From Pseudoalteromonas arabiensis (lineage in GTDB: Bacteria > Pseudomonadota > Gammaproteobacteria > Enterobacterales > Alteromonadaceae): a stretch of 64,000 nucleotides of DNA. Position numbers and translations under genes: made by a program. This document shows, one piece after another, positions 29,342-39,625 of this stretch. The notes beneath the pieces were generated by a model. That model saw only the letters and a list, made by a program, of their open reading frames with translations, was not told the DNA's origin and searched no databases. The first letter of the stretch is position 1; the number at the start of each line of letters is the position of its first letter. Location of the stretch: contig NZ_LRUF01000009.1 in NCBI RefSeq assembly GCF_001550155.1, forward strand, positions 1-64,000, given 5' to 3'.

Positions 29342-30979
29342 TTACCAAATCATCCCAACAAACTCAGGGTGATCGACAAATGGATTACGGTTACCTTGGT
29401 GCTCATATGCCGCTTGGTTGCGATCAAGTTCTAATTGGCTGACAGGGTCCTCGTTGTGCCATTTTAGTAGCATTGCGACAACCCAATTCTCAAATACTTG
29501 ATTTGAGGTGCCGTTAAGTACAGCGTTACTGTAAGTAGTTTTATTTTGCCAACTTGCAATGACATTTTGATAGCGTGTTGCCATATAGAAATAGGCTCTT
29601 GCAAAATCGCCTTTAAACTCATCAATAGGTTCAAATACAGTACCTGAGTAATTTAAAGAACTCGCTGCGCTGCCCAATTTACTACCATTACTAGAGGTAT
29701 AGCTTGCGCTTCCTACTTCACCAAATGGGTAGTTACTGCGTTTAGAGTTTACATAACCATCGGTTGCGAAAATGTGGTGTACATCAGAGTTCATAGGCTC
29801 AACAGTGCCGCCAAACCAGCTTTTCGGAAAAGAGTGTTCACGGTTGTAGCAATCAGCTTCACTGTTATAAGTACCACATTGATCGCTTACGGCTACATAG
29901 TTGTAGCTATCTTGACCTGTCGGGTTTTCTGAGTAGCGGTCTAGAATTGAGTTATCGTTTTCAAAATACTTATCGCGTGAGGCAATGTCATAAAAACTCC
30001 AAATAGCAGAGTAACCTTGCGAGTTGTGATCTTTAATAATGTTGTACAACTCTGTTTTTAGAGCATAGCCTGTGAGGCCTTGTGTAGTCACATAATAGCC
30101 TGTCGGATCAGGTGGTGTTGTACCGCCATCATCACCGCCAGCGCTATCACCTAATGTAAACGGTGTCGCCTCTGAGCTTTGGAAGTTTGCGCCACTGGCA
30201 AGCACCGTTTGGCCTAGAGAGAGGTTGTAGCTGCCATTACCGAACGAGCAACACATGCCATCACCGTAACTATCAAAAATAGTGAATGTGTAGTCACCAT
30301 CAATTAAACAGGCTTGCTCACTATACTGAGTATTCGCTGCATAGCTGCCGCCAGATGCCACTGTACTGCCTTGGGCATTTGTTATTTGCCAACTTGTTTC
30401 TTCACCATAGTTGTCAGTGGTGAGCACTAACGATACTTGATTATCTGTGCAACTACCTGTCGGTGGTGGGGTTGTGCCTGTGCTGGGTGCAAAATTATCG
30501 ACATAAACCACTTCGCTGCCATCAAAACCCGTTACGTCGTAAAAGCGTAAGCCAACATTGATAGCGGTTGTTGTTGGAGCTGTGTACTGGTAGCTAATTT
30601 GTTGCCATTGATTGGTTAATGCTGAATTTGAATAGTCCTGATAGCCATCAACCACTAAGCGTGCTTTCACACCACCTTCGGTATGGTAAACCCAAGCAGA
30701 AAACTCGTAGCTTTCGCCCGCAACAACATCAACGAGCTGCTGTAAATCAGTATTGCTTTGTGTGCCAGTGTTAACAGTGACTTGTGCAGAATATTCGCCA
30801 GAGTAAACCACACTGTTGTTAGCACTAATGCTGATACCACTATCAATCGTGCTCCAAGCTGTTGGTGTGTTTGCTGACCAAGTTTCAAAGTCTGCATTAT
30901 TAATATTTGCAAACGCTGTGTTGCTTAAAAAAAGTAAGCTGCTAGTAAGTATGAGCTTTTTCTTAATCCCGTATGGCAT
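29342..30979 (-). CDS. Secreted modular endonuclease I family nuclease
   Basis: This 545-residue protein has a signal peptide (MPYGIKKKLILTSSLLFLSNTAFA). Module 1 (about 25-165) is a carbohydrate-binding-like beta sandwich. Module 2 (about 177-280) has four Cys and the GDYTFTIFDSYGDGMCC signature found in secreted proteins of marine bacteria. The C-terminal nuclease (about 300-545) has the endonuclease_1 core NREHSFPKSWFGG, then NSDVHHIFATDGYVNSKRSN, as in Vibrio Dns and EndA. Such enzymes degrade extracellular DNA and RNA. It is divergent from the second TonB receptor, sharing a 275-base upstream region. Confidence 0.88.
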   Translation of the reverse strand: MPYGIKKKLILTSSLLFLSNTAFANINNADFETWSANTPTAWSTIDSGISISANNSVVYSGEYSAQVTVNTGTQSNTDLQQLVDVVAGESYEFSAWVYHTEGGVKARLVVDGYQDYSNSALTNQWQQISYQYTAPTTTAINVGLRFYDVTGFDGSEVVYVDNFAPSTGTTPPPTGSCTDNQVSLVLTTDNYGEETSWQITNAQGSTVASGGSYAANTQYSEQACLIDGDYTFTIFDSYGDGMCCSFGNGSYNLSLGQTVLASGANFQSSEATPFTLGDSAGGDDGGTTPPDPTGYYVTTQGLTGYALKTELYNIIKDHNSQGYSAIWSFYDIASRDKYFENDNSILDRYSENPTGQDSYNYVAVSDQCGTYNSEADCYNREHSFPKSWFGGTVEPMNSDVHHIFATDGYVNSKRSNYPFGEVGSASYTSSNGSKLGSAASSLNYSGTVFEPIDEFKGDFARAYFYMATRYQNVIASWQNKTTYSNAVLNGTSNQVFENWVVAMLLKWHNEDPVSQLELDRNQAAYEHQGNRNPFVDHPEFVGMIW

Positions 30980-31254
30980 AGATTTTCCCTATTATGTGTT
31001 TTCAAATGGTGGACAATAGATGATAACAATGACAGGTTTTTTACAGAATTGATAATTTTTGGATTATTTTATATACGCATTTGTTAATTAAAATTTACAT
31101 TTCTGCATTGTTTATATTTTGCACACTTTTTAGTTTTGTTCCTATTTTGGGTTTGTCGTGTTACTTCTAAAAGCACTGTTATAGTTTTGTGGTGTAAAGA
31201 TCACCCGACTTCAACAGCAATAATCAAATAATAACAGCTTGTTTAGGGGTCAAA

Positions 31255-34185
31255 ATGAAGAAATATAATTTATTGGCGCATAGCGTTAAGTTTGCTTTGT
31301 CGTTAACTGCACTTTCTACTGTGGGTTATTCAGTCGCAGCTGAAGAGGGAGTTGATGAAGTTGAGCGAATTCAAGTTACAGGGTCTCGTATTGCAAAACC
31401 AAAGCTTTCTCAACCCACACCAATAGTAACAATTGGTGCGGCTGAAATAGCCAAAGCAGGTACACCAGATTTAGGGAGTATTCTAGCTGAGTTTCCGTCT
31501 ATAGGCGCGACCGATACCCTCTTTGGTAATAATGATGACAATGCTGATGCAGGTATCAGCTCTGCTGATTTAAGACGCCTAGGATCCACGCGTACACTTG
31601 TTTTAGTGAATGGCAAGCGCCATGTCGCAGGGGCGCCAGGGTCATCTCAGGTAGACTTATCAACAATTCCAGCTGCACTTATTGACAGAATTGAAGTAAT
31701 AACAGGAGGTGCATCGGCAGTGTATGGCTCTGATGCGGTTTCCGGTGTTGTAAACGTGATTCTAAAAGACAATTTCGATGGCTTACAATTAAAGGCATCA
31801 GTTGGTAATTCAACCGAAGGAGTCGGCTCTAAAAATACCTCACTAAGTATTTTAGCGGGGACAGATATTGCCGGCGGTCGGGGTAATATCACTTTCTTTG
31901 CTGGCAAAGACCATATCAATGAAGTGATGGCAAATGACTTACGCCAGTCGGATAACTGGGGAACAGTTGATAATCCGCTCAGCCAAGGTGAGGAAGATGG
32001 TATTCCTGATCGTTTAACAAGGCCTCGTGTTTTTTCGGATCGTATAAGTGAAAATGGTGTGCTAAACCCATTTGGTGCATTTGGTGAAATTACCACGTTT
32101 TCAGATAATGGCACACCTGAATTAATGCCGATTCGTGAGTTCACAAATAGCTTTGCATTCGGTAATTTCCCTGATGGATGTGAGCACTGCTTTAAACTTC
32201 AAGACTATGAAAATGTATTACCTGAGCAGGATAAAATAACCATCGCATCAACACTTAATTATAATATTACTGACAACCATACATTTTACAGTGACTTTAA
32301 GTTCGTTCGTTCAGACATTAAACAACAGTTTCAGCCATCTTTTCGCTTTGGTGATATATTTATTAACGTAGCAGACAACCCCTACCTGGATGAAACGCTA
32401 CGCCAGACCTACCTTAACCAAGGCATTACAACAATAGAAATGTCTAAGTTTTTTGCTGAATTCGGTAATCGAAGTGCTGATAACCGCCGTGAGCTATTTC
32501 GATTCGTTGGTGGGGTTCAAGGCTTATTTACTTTAAGCCAAACTGATTTTAACTATGATGTTTACTATGTATATGGGCAAACAGATAACCGCCGGAACTC
32601 ATTAAACGATTTAATTTCAGGCAATCTTGATGCTGCGCTTGATGCTGTTATTACCCCAGATACGGGCGAAATAGTATGTCGAAATCAAGTACCCGACTTA
32701 CAACTACCAGATGAGGATGGAAATGAGTATGTCAACCCTGCCACTTTAAACCCCGCAGATTGTGTTCCTTACAATGCGTTTGGTTTTGACCAAGCATCAG
32801 AGGCTGCAAAAGACTGGGTAACGGCCGATGTATCGCGAACAGATGAAATAACGCAAGAATTAATTGGCGCTAATATAACATTTGATACTGGGGAGTTTTT
32901 TGAACTACCTGGCGGGCCAATCGGTTTAGCTGCTGGTTTTGAATACCGTGAAGAAACATCAGAAACACGCACCGATGAGCTGACAAAATCAGGTGTTTTA
33001 GCACAGGCAGCTACACTCGATGCATTTGGTGAGTATGATGTAACTGAGGGTTTTATAGAGGTGAGCTTGCCTCTGCTTGCAAACCTTGCTTACGCAAAAG
33101 AACTAACCTTAGATGCCGCATATCGTTATGCTGATTACTCGCATGCTGGCGACACTGACGCGTGGAAGGTTGGTGTGTTGTATCAGCCTATTGAGGATAT
33201 TCGCTTGCGAGGCACTTACGGCCAAGCGGTACGTGCCCCGAATATAGCCGAAGCCTTTTCACCCATTTCTCCAGGCTTTGGCCGTGTAGCCGATCCATGT
33301 GATGCTGATAGTATTCTCGATAATCCTAATCGCGTTGCTAATTGTGCAGCAATCGGCATACCAGCAGGGTTTGAGGCAAATGATAATGCGAGTATAGATA
33401 CTATTAGTGGTGGCAACTCTGAACTTGAATCTGAAACCTCAACCTCATTTACGGCAGGCATTGTTTGGACACCGAGCTTTTTTGAAAACTTTTCAATGAC
33501 CCTTGATTACTATGATATTGAAATAGAAGACGCAATTTCATTTATCGCGACACAAAGTATTGCTGATAATTGTGTGGATGCCCCAGGAGGCCCAGACGAA
33601 AGTTTTTGCTCGCAGGTTGAGCGAGACCCTACAACGAATAATGTGACTTTAGTTCGCTCTGGCTTTTTAAATGCAGCAGCTTTGACAACTAGAGGCCTTG
33701 AAGCTGATTTTGATTACAGTATGAAGCTGTCTGATTATGGTTTGGCAGGGGATTTAAATTTAAACTTATTTGTAAATCATCTTTTAGAGCTAGAGGCTTT
33801 TGAGTTCCAAAGTCGACCTGATAAAGTAAATGTGGAAGATGGTGAAGTGGGGGATCCTGAGTGGCAAGCTCGCTTTTCCGCAACCTATGCTATTAACGAT
33901 TTAGTTGTAAACTGGTCATCACGTTTAATAGATCGTTCAGCTCGTATCGACCTATCGCCTGACGGAGATATACCTGAAGATTTGAGCCCTGCCTTTGTGG
34001 GAACTATTGTGACCCATGACTTGTCCGCTAGCTACCAGTTATTTCAAAACACCCGAGTTGGTTTAGGTATTCGTAACTTAACCGATAAATTACCACCGGC
34101 TTATATTGCAGCCAGTGGAGCTAATGATGCAATTTACGATGCTATCGGTCGTCGTTTCTTTGCAAATGTTGTTATTGATTTTTAA
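31255..34185 (+). CDS. TonB-dependent outer membrane receptor (2)
   Basis: This 976-residue receptor is of the same subclass as the one at 24546. It has a signal peptide (FALSLTALSTVGYSVAAE), TonB-box-like VERIQVTGS, plug motifs LRRLGSTRTLVLVNGKRH and GGASAVYGSDAVSGVVNV, and a beta-barrel ending in FFANVVIDF. The two share plug motifs almost word for word but differ in extracellular loop regions, so they likely take up related but distinct ligands. Its promoter region is shared with the divergent nuclease gene. A terminator follows. Confidence 0.93.
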   Translation: MKKYNLLAHSVKFALSLTALSTVGYSVAAEEGVDEVERIQVTGSRIAKPKLSQPTPIVTIGAAEIAKAGTPDLGSILAEFPSIGATDTLFGNNDDNADAGISSADLRRLGSTRTLVLVNGKRHVAGAPGSSQVDLSTIPAALIDRIEVITGGASAVYGSDAVSGVVNVILKDNFDGLQLKASVGNSTEGVGSKNTSLSILAGTDIAGGRGNITFFAGKDHINEVMANDLRQSDNWGTVDNPLSQGEEDGIPDRLTRPRVFSDRISENGVLNPFGAFGEITTFSDNGTPELMPIREFTNSFAFGNFPDGCEHCFKLQDYENVLPEQDKITIASTLNYNITDNHTFYSDFKFVRSDIKQQFQPSFRFGDIFINVADNPYLDETLRQTYLNQGITTIEMSKFFAEFGNRSADNRRELFRFVGGVQGLFTLSQTDFNYDVYYVYGQTDNRRNSLNDLISGNLDAALDAVITPDTGEIVCRNQVPDLQLPDEDGNEYVNPATLNPADCVPYNAFGFDQASEAAKDWVTADVSRTDEITQELIGANITFDTGEFFELPGGPIGLAAGFEYREETSETRTDELTKSGVLAQAATLDAFGEYDVTEGFIEVSLPLLANLAYAKELTLDAAYRYADYSHAGDTDAWKVGVLYQPIEDIRLRGTYGQAVRAPNIAEAFSPISPGFGRVADPCDADSILDNPNRVANCAAIGIPAGFEANDNASIDTISGGNSELESETSTSFTAGIVWTPSFFENFSMTLDYYDIEIEDAISFIATQSIADNCVDAPGGPDESFCSQVERDPTTNNVTLVRSGFLNAAALTTRGLEADFDYSMKLSDYGLAGDLNLNLFVNHLLELEAFEFQSRPDKVNVEDGEVGDPEWQARFSATYAINDLVVNWSSRLIDRSARIDLSPDGDIPEDLSPAFVGTIVTHDLSASYQLFQNTRVGLGIRNLTDKLPPAYIAASGANDAIYDAIGRRFFANVVIDF

Positions 34186-34207
34186 CTAAAAATCCGTTTA
34201 AACAAAA

Positions 34208-34240
34208 AGACACTTACTTATATGTTAGTGTCTTTTTTTT
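34208..34240 (+). terminator. Intrinsic terminator after TonB receptor 2
   Basis: The stem AGACACTTAC/GTTAGTGTCT (one mismatch) is followed by eight or more T, about 22 bases after the stop. Confidence 0.88.
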
Positions 34241-34445
34241 AGTTATTTATAAAATTAATAACTAAATGGAATATCAAAGCAGATTCTATTCTTTTTTAAT
34301 CGCGCGAGACCTCGTTATTCTTCACGCTCAGATAAACCTTTAAAGCGTTTTTATTTAGTCTTTAAAGTCGAAAAAAATTGTTCGCGAAATGACGGTAGCA
34401 AGTTCGTTTCGCAGTTAACTTTTCAGGGTTACGAGGAATAAATTC

Positions 34446-36260
34446 ATGTTGTTAAGTCAACTAAATGCAGCGGCGAGCCCGCTATCGCAAGAGCAAGTAC
34501 AAAAGCTGCAAGGCTTAGTGGCTGAACTTAATCCAATTCAGCAAGCGTGGGTCAGTGGTTACTTAGCTGCTAATGCCAACGCAGGTGCAATAACGGGTGG
34601 TGTTGCTGCCGCTCCAGCTACGGGTGATGCTGCACCACTGACTATTTTATACGGCTCGCAAACGGGTAACGCAAAAGGCGTTGCGACTAAGTTAAAAGAA
34701 CAAGCCCAGTCGCGTGGTCTTACCGTTAAGCTAGTCAACATGGCTGACTACAAACCAACTGCCCTGAAAAAAGAAAAGTTCATCACGGTTGTTGTTTCAA
34801 CCTATGGTGAGGGCGAGCCACCAGAAGACGCTGAAAGCCTGCATGAATTCTTAACGACTAAAAAAGCACCAAAACTAGATGGTGTTAAAGTGGCTGTGAT
34901 TGGCTTAGGTGACTCAAGCTACGAGTTCTTCTGCCAAACAGCAAAAGATTTCGAAGCGCGTTTTAACAAGCTTGGCGCAGAGACTATTTTCCAGCGTGCT
35001 GACTTAGATGTTGATTACGATGATGAAGCTGCTAAGTGGATTGATGGTGCACTTGATGCGTTTGAACCTGACCTTAAAGCACAACAGCAAGCAAGTGGTG
35101 GTCAAGTTGTGGCGATGCCATTTGGTGCAGCGGCACCTGCGGCAAGCCAATACACCAAGCAAAACCCATTTGCTGCAGAGCTAAGCGTTGTGCAAAAAAT
35201 TACGGGTCGTGATTCAACCAAAGATGTGCGTCATGTTGAAATTTCATTGGAAGGTTCAGACATCACCTATACACCGGGTGATTCGCTAGGCGTCTACTTT
35301 TTAAATGACGAAGCACTTGTTGATGAAGTGCTCACGCTTACACAAATCGATGCATCTAGCACGGTTAAACTCGGCGACGACGAGCTAAGTATTCGTGACG
35401 CACTAATCGAAAAGCTAGAGTTAACTCAGTCATACCCAGGCTTTGTTGAAAAATACGCAACAGCAACGGGCAACCCTGAATTATTAAAGTTAGTTGAAGA
35501 TAAAGCAGCAATGCGTGAGTACATCGAGCCTCGCCAAATCTTCGATATTATTCGTCAAAACCCAGCTCAATTGGAAGCGCAAACCTTAGTAGATTGCTTA
35601 CGTAAACTACAAGCACGTTTATATTCGATTGCATCTAGCCAAGCTGAAGTTGAAGAAGAAGTTCACTTAACGGTGGGGTTGGTTGAGTTTGATGCATTCG
35701 GTAGCGAACACTTAGGTGGTTGCTCTGGCTATTTAGCACGTCGTGCACAAGAAGGCTGTAAAGTAAAAGTATTCAGCGAGCACAACGATAACTTCCGTTT
35801 ACCGGCTAATGATGAAACGCCCATTATCATGGTCGGTCCAGGGACGGGTATTGCCCCATTCCGTGCGTTTTTACAAGAGCGTGATGCTCGTGAAGCAAGT
35901 GGTAAAAACTGGTTATTCTTTGGTAACCCACACTTTACTCAAGACTTCTTATATCAAGTTGAAATTCAAGGTTACTTGAAGTCAGGTTTACTGACTAAAG
36001 TAGATGTGGCGTTTAGCCGTGACCAAGCGGAAAAAGTATATGTTCAAGACAAACTTCGCAAAAACAGCCAAGAAGTATTTGCTTGGTTAGAAGCCGGTGC
36101 ACATTTGTATATCTGTGGTGATGCAAACCGTATGGCGAAAGATGTTCATCAGGCGCTTGTAGACATTATCAAAGAAAATAGCGGCAAAGATGATGAACAA
36201 GCTGAGCAATATTTAAAAGATTTACGTAGCGCAAACCGCTATCAGAAAGACGTGTACTAA
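34446..36260 (+). CDS. cysJ: Sulfite reductase (NADPH) flavoprotein alpha subunit
   Basis: CysJ (604 residues) passes electrons from NADPH through FAD and FMN to CysI for six-electron reduction of sulfite to sulfide. The flavodoxin-like domain (about 64-205) has the FMN loop YGSQTGNAKG and STYGEGEPPED. The FAD domain has RLYSIASS and the NADPH domain has VGPGTGIAPFRAFLQER; it ends in RYQKDVY, like E. coli. An ACGAGGAATAAATTC stretch precedes the ATG. It is the first gene of cysJIH, 48 bases before cysI. No CysB site is evident upstream. Confidence 0.97.
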   Translation: MLLSQLNAAASPLSQEQVQKLQGLVAELNPIQQAWVSGYLAANANAGAITGGVAAAPATGDAAPLTILYGSQTGNAKGVATKLKEQAQSRGLTVKLVNMADYKPTALKKEKFITVVVSTYGEGEPPEDAESLHEFLTTKKAPKLDGVKVAVIGLGDSSYEFFCQTAKDFEARFNKLGAETIFQRADLDVDYDDEAAKWIDGALDAFEPDLKAQQQASGGQVVAMPFGAAAPAASQYTKQNPFAAELSVVQKITGRDSTKDVRHVEISLEGSDITYTPGDSLGVYFLNDEALVDEVLTLTQIDASSTVKLGDDELSIRDALIEKLELTQSYPGFVEKYATATGNPELLKLVEDKAAMREYIEPRQIFDIIRQNPAQLEAQTLVDCLRKLQARLYSIASSQAEVEEEVHLTVGLVEFDAFGSEHLGGCSGYLARRAQEGCKVKVFSEHNDNFRLPANDETPIIMVGPGTGIAPFRAFLQERDAREASGKNWLFFGNPHFTQDFLYQVEIQGYLKSGLLTKVDVAFSRDQAEKVYVQDKLRKNSQEVFAWLEAGAHLYICGDANRMAKDVHQALVDIIKENSGKDDEQAEQYLKDLRSANRYQKDVY

Positions 36261-36308
36261 TCACGTTTAAAGCTAACAGCCGTCACTGTAACAAATTTAG
36301 GAAATACC

Positions 36309-38006
36309 ATGAGCGAACAAGACAAAAACGTAAAGCTTTCTGATAACGAGCGTTTGAAAAGAGAAAGTAACTTTTTACGTGGCACAATTGAGCAAGATTT
36401 AAAAGACGAGATCACCGGTGGTTTTACTGCTGATAACTTCCAACTGATCCGTTTCCACGGCATGTATCAGCAAGATGACCGTGATATTCGCCCTGAGCGC
36501 GCTAAACAAAAATTAGAGCCATTACATAACGTAATGTTACGTGCGCGTATGCCTGGCGGTATCATCAAGCCTGAGCAATGGTTAGCAATTGATAAGTTTG
36601 CTGAAGAGAAAACCAGCTATGGCAGTATTCGTTTAACCACGCGTCAAACTTTCCAGTTCCATGGTGTGCTTAAGCCAAACATTAAAGGCATGCACCAAAT
36701 GCTTAATAGCGTGGGTATTGACTCAATTGCAACCGCGGGCGATGTAAACCGAAACGTATTATGTACAACGAACCCAGTTGAGTCTGAGCTTCACCAAGAA
36801 GCTTACAAGTGGGCTGCGAAGATCTCTGAGCACCTATTACCAAAAACCAAAGCGTACGCTGAAATTTGGCTAAATGGCGAAAAGAGTGAAACCACTGAAG
36901 AGCCAATCTTAGGTTCAACTTACTTACCGCGTAAGTTTAAAACCACAGTAACAATTCCACCGAACAATGAAGTGGATGTGCATGCGAACGACTTAAACTT
37001 CGTGGCAATTGCAGAAAACGGCAAGTTAGTTGGCTTTAACGTGTTAGTGGGTGGTGGTCTTGCGATGACTCACGGTGATACAGCAACGTATCCTCGTAAA
37101 GCAGATGACTTTGGTTTTATCCCACTTGAGCACACCTTGAAAATTGCTGAGCACGTCGTGTCTGTACAGCGTGATTGGGGTAACCGCTCAAATCGTAAAA
37201 ATGCGAAAACTAAATACACATTAGACCGTGTAGGTTCTGATGTATTTAAAGCTGAAGTTGAAAAACGTGCTGGTGTTCAATTTCAGCAGAGCCGCCCGTA
37301 TGAGTTCACGCACCGTGGTGACCGCATCGGTTGGGTTGAAGGTATTGATGGCAAGCACCACTTAACGCTGTTTATCCAAAGTGGCCGTATTTTAGATTAC
37401 CCAAATCAACCGCTAAAAACAGGCTGTCGTAAAATTGCTGAAATTCACCAAGGTGATTTCCGTATGACGGCAAACCAAAACTTGATCATCGCAGGTGTTC
37501 CGGCTGACCAAAAAGCGGTAATCGAAGAGATTGCGCGCAACCATGGCTTAATTGATGACAGCCATACAGAGCAGCGTAAAAACTCAATGGCGTGTGTAGC
37601 ATTACCAACCTGTCCATTAGCGATGGCAGAAGCTGAGCGTTACTTACCAAGCTTAATAGAGAAAACGGAAGCATTATTAGCTAAGCATGGTCTGAGCGAT
37701 GACAACATCATTATGCGTGTTGTGGGTTGTCCGAATGGCTGTGGCCGCGCAATGTTGGCAGAAGCGGGTTTGGTTGGTAAGGGACCTGGTAAATACAACG
37801 TGTACTTAGGGGGGAACCGTGAAGGCACGCGTATTCCAAAATTGTATTTAGAAAATGTTGGCGAAGACGTTTACCTAGAGGCATTCGATAAGCTAATTGG
37901 CCAATGGGCAAGTGAGCGTAATGAAGGCGAGTGTTTTGGTGATTTTGTTATTCGCAAAGGCATTGTTGCTGAAGTTAAAGTTTCAGTAACCGATTTTCAC
38001 GCATAA
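36309..38006 (+). CDS. cysI: Sulfite reductase (NADPH) hemoprotein beta subunit
   Basis: CysI (565 residues) carries siroheme and a [4Fe-4S] cluster. The four cluster Cys are visible in E. coli spacing: Cys429-X5-Cys435 (CVALPTC) and Cys474-X3-Cys478 (CPNGC). Siroheme-contact regions such as [12 protein letters not shown] are present in the first half. A TTAGGAAATACC ribosome binding site precedes the ATG. It lies between cysJ and cysH, as in E. coli. Confidence 0.97.
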   Translation: MSEQDKNVKLSDNERLKRESNFLRGTIEQDLKDEITGGFTADNFQLIRFHGMYQQDDRDIRPERAKQKLEPLHNVMLRARMPGGIIKPEQWLAIDKFAEEKTSYGSIRLTTRQTFQFHGVLKPNIKGMHQMLNSVGIDSIATAGDVNRNVLCTTNPVESELHQEAYKWAAKISEHLLPKTKAYAEIWLNGEKSETTEEPILGSTYLPRKFKTTVTIPPNNEVDVHANDLNFVAIAENGKLVGFNVLVGGGLAMTHGDTATYPRKADDFGFIPLEHTLKIAEHVVSVQRDWGNRSNRKNAKTKYTLDRVGSDVFKAEVEKRAGVQFQQSRPYEFTHRGDRIGWVEGIDGKHHLTLFIQSGRILDYPNQPLKTGCRKIAEIHQGDFRMTANQNLIIAGVPADQKAVIEEIARNHGLIDDSHTEQRKNSMACVALPTCPLAMAEAERYLPSLIEKTEALLAKHGLSDDNIIMRVVGCPNGCGRAMLAEAGLVGKGPGKYNVYLGGNREGTRIPKLYLENVGEDVYLEAFDKLIGQWASERNEGECFGDFVIRKGIVAEVKVSVTDFHA

Positions 38007-38044
38007 TTTTATAAGCGACACCGCTTTAAGGTTTGGAATTAACC

Positions 38045-38785
38045 ATGAGTGAATTTAAAGACATCTTAACGATGAGCAAAGAAGACCAAACAGCTATGCT
38101 GGCTGATATTAATGGTCTTCTGGCTGATAAAAGCGCTGAAGAGCGTGTTGCGTGGGCTCTTGAAAACTTACCAAGCACGCACTTTTTGTCGTCTAGTTTT
38201 GGTATTCAAGCGGCGGTGATGTTGCACTTAGTGACATCGCAGCAGCCAGATATTCCTGTGGTACTGACTGACACTGGTTATTTGTTCCCTGAAACCTATC
38301 AGTTCATCGAGCAAATGACGGAGCGATTATCGCTTAATCTTAAAGTTTATAAAGCACAGCTTAGTCCTGCGTGGCAAGAAGCCAAGTTTGGTAAACTTTG
38401 GGAGCAAGGTGAAGCCGGTATTAAGCAGTACAATCAACTGAATAAAGTTGAGCCAATGACTCGTGCTTTAAACGAGCTTGAAGCGGGCACCTGGTTTAGT
38501 GGTTTACGCCGCGGGCAATCATCTAGCCGTGCTGACAAGCAAATTGTTGAAATTAGCCGTGGTACTGTGAAAGTGTATCCACTTATTGAGTGGAACAACC
38601 GTGATATTTATCAGTACCTAACTAAGCATGATTTACCATATCACCCACTTTGGGAACAAGGTTATGTATCTATGGGTGATGTTCATACAACTCGTAAACT
38701 TGAACCTGGTATGACAGAAGAAGAGACGCGTTTCTTCGGCTTAAACCGTGAATGTGGCTTGCACATTGATGGTGATGGTATTTAA
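38045..38785 (+). CDS. cysH: Phosphoadenosine phosphosulfate reductase
   Basis: CysH (246 residues) reduces PAPS to sulfite with thioredoxin. The PP-loop region [17 protein letters not shown] and [16 protein letters not shown] are clear. The single catalytic Cys237 sits in the C-terminal [10 protein letters not shown]; the APS-type extra Cys pairs are absent, so this is the PAPS-specific type. I chose ATG 38045; a TTG-led start at 38033 adds four residues. The gap to cysI is 38 bases. The cysDNC genes are not here. Confidence 0.96.
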   Translation: MSEFKDILTMSKEDQTAMLADINGLLADKSAEERVAWALENLPSTHFLSSSFGIQAAVMLHLVTSQQPDIPVVLTDTGYLFPETYQFIEQMTERLSLNLKVYKAQLSPAWQEAKFGKLWEQGEAGIKQYNQLNKVEPMTRALNELEAGTWFSGLRRGQSSSRADKQIVEISRGTVKVYPLIEWNNRDIYQYLTKHDLPYHPLWEQGYVSMGDVHTTRKLEPGMTEEETRFFGLNRECGLHIDGDGI

Positions 38786-38811
38786 TTCTATTTTCCTATC
38801 AGAAAATTCAT

Positions 38812-38839
38812 AAAGTGCAACTTAGGTTGCGCTTTTTTT
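38812..38839 (+). terminator. Intrinsic terminator of cysJIH
   Basis: The stem AGTGCAAC/GTTGCGCT (one T-G pair) is followed by seven T, 26 bases after the cysH stop. Confidence 0.85.
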
Positions 38840-38887
38840 GTGTCTTTTGTGTACAATTCGCGGCTTATTAGTAGTATGGAGTCGTCG

Positions 38888-39610
38888 ATGAGTCGTTTTG
38901 TCGTTTTCTTATTTTTTGTAGTGCCGTTTTGCCAGTCAAAAGTATTGCAGATTGGTCTACCAGACAGCGATTACCCTCCTTATCATTTTATCAATGCCGA
39001 ACAAGGCGGTATTGTTCAAGATATACTGCAACGCTTTAGTGAGCAATATGCTATTGAGGTACAGTATTCGTATGCGCCTGAAAAGCGCTCGCAAAAAATG
39101 CTTGATGATGGGTTATTAGATGGGCGCATTGAATCTATAGATTGGTATACAGGGAGTAACCAGTACTATTGGAGTGAGGCGATTAGCTTTGTAGAGGATG
39201 TGTTAGTCATGCCACATGGCTGTCATATACCACCCATAGATGAGCTAACAGGCTATGTATTTATGGGTCGTTATGCTTATACTTATCCGAAATTTGAACA
39301 TTATTTTGACAGCGGGGCGATGCACCGTGAGAATTTTTATTCAGAACGAGAGATGCTCTTAGCATTAATGGACTGGGATCATAATCAGCGTATCGCCGCT
39401 ATCTCTCTAGATGCATTAAACTGGTATGTGAGCCGGGATGAAGTATTCAAAAAATTAACCGTAAGCACCTATAATGTGGGAAAAGCGCCACTCCAATTAC
39501 AGTTTTCAGCAACAGCAAAAACATATTTAATCAAAGAGCAGTTTAATGACTTTATAAAAAGTCTTAAAGCTTCAGGAGAATTTGCTAAGATTGTGAGTCG
39601 CTATCAATAG
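38888..39610 (+). CDS. Periplasmic substrate-binding-like protein (SBP family 3 type)
   Basis: This 240-residue protein has a signal peptide (MSRFVVFLFFVVPFCQS). The body resembles bacterial extracellular solute-binding proteins of family 3: LPDSDYPPYHFINAEQGGIVQDIL, then PEKRSQKMLDDGLLDGRIESIDW. Marine gammaproteobacteria carry many such orphan proteins without ABC partners, and none lies next to it here. GGAG sits six bases before the ATG at 38888, so the longer frame from 38840 is unlikely. The next gene follows after 15 bases. Confidence 0.75.
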   Translation: MSRFVVFLFFVVPFCQSKVLQIGLPDSDYPPYHFINAEQGGIVQDILQRFSEQYAIEVQYSYAPEKRSQKMLDDGLLDGRIESIDWYTGSNQYYWSEAISFVEDVLVMPHGCHIPPIDELTGYVFMGRYAYTYPKFEHYFDSGAMHRENFYSEREMLLALMDWDHNQRIAAISLDALNWYVSRDEVFKKLTVSTYNVGKAPLQLQFSATAKTYLIKEQFNDFIKSLKASGEFAKIVSRYQ

Positions 39611-39625
39611 TAGGTAAATGGAAGG

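Noticed and set aside
31019..31254. A possible Fur box upstream of TonB receptor 2 (GATAATTTTTGGATTATT)
   Set aside because: The match to the 19-base Fur consensus is weak, and the whole region is AT-rich, so I do not call it.
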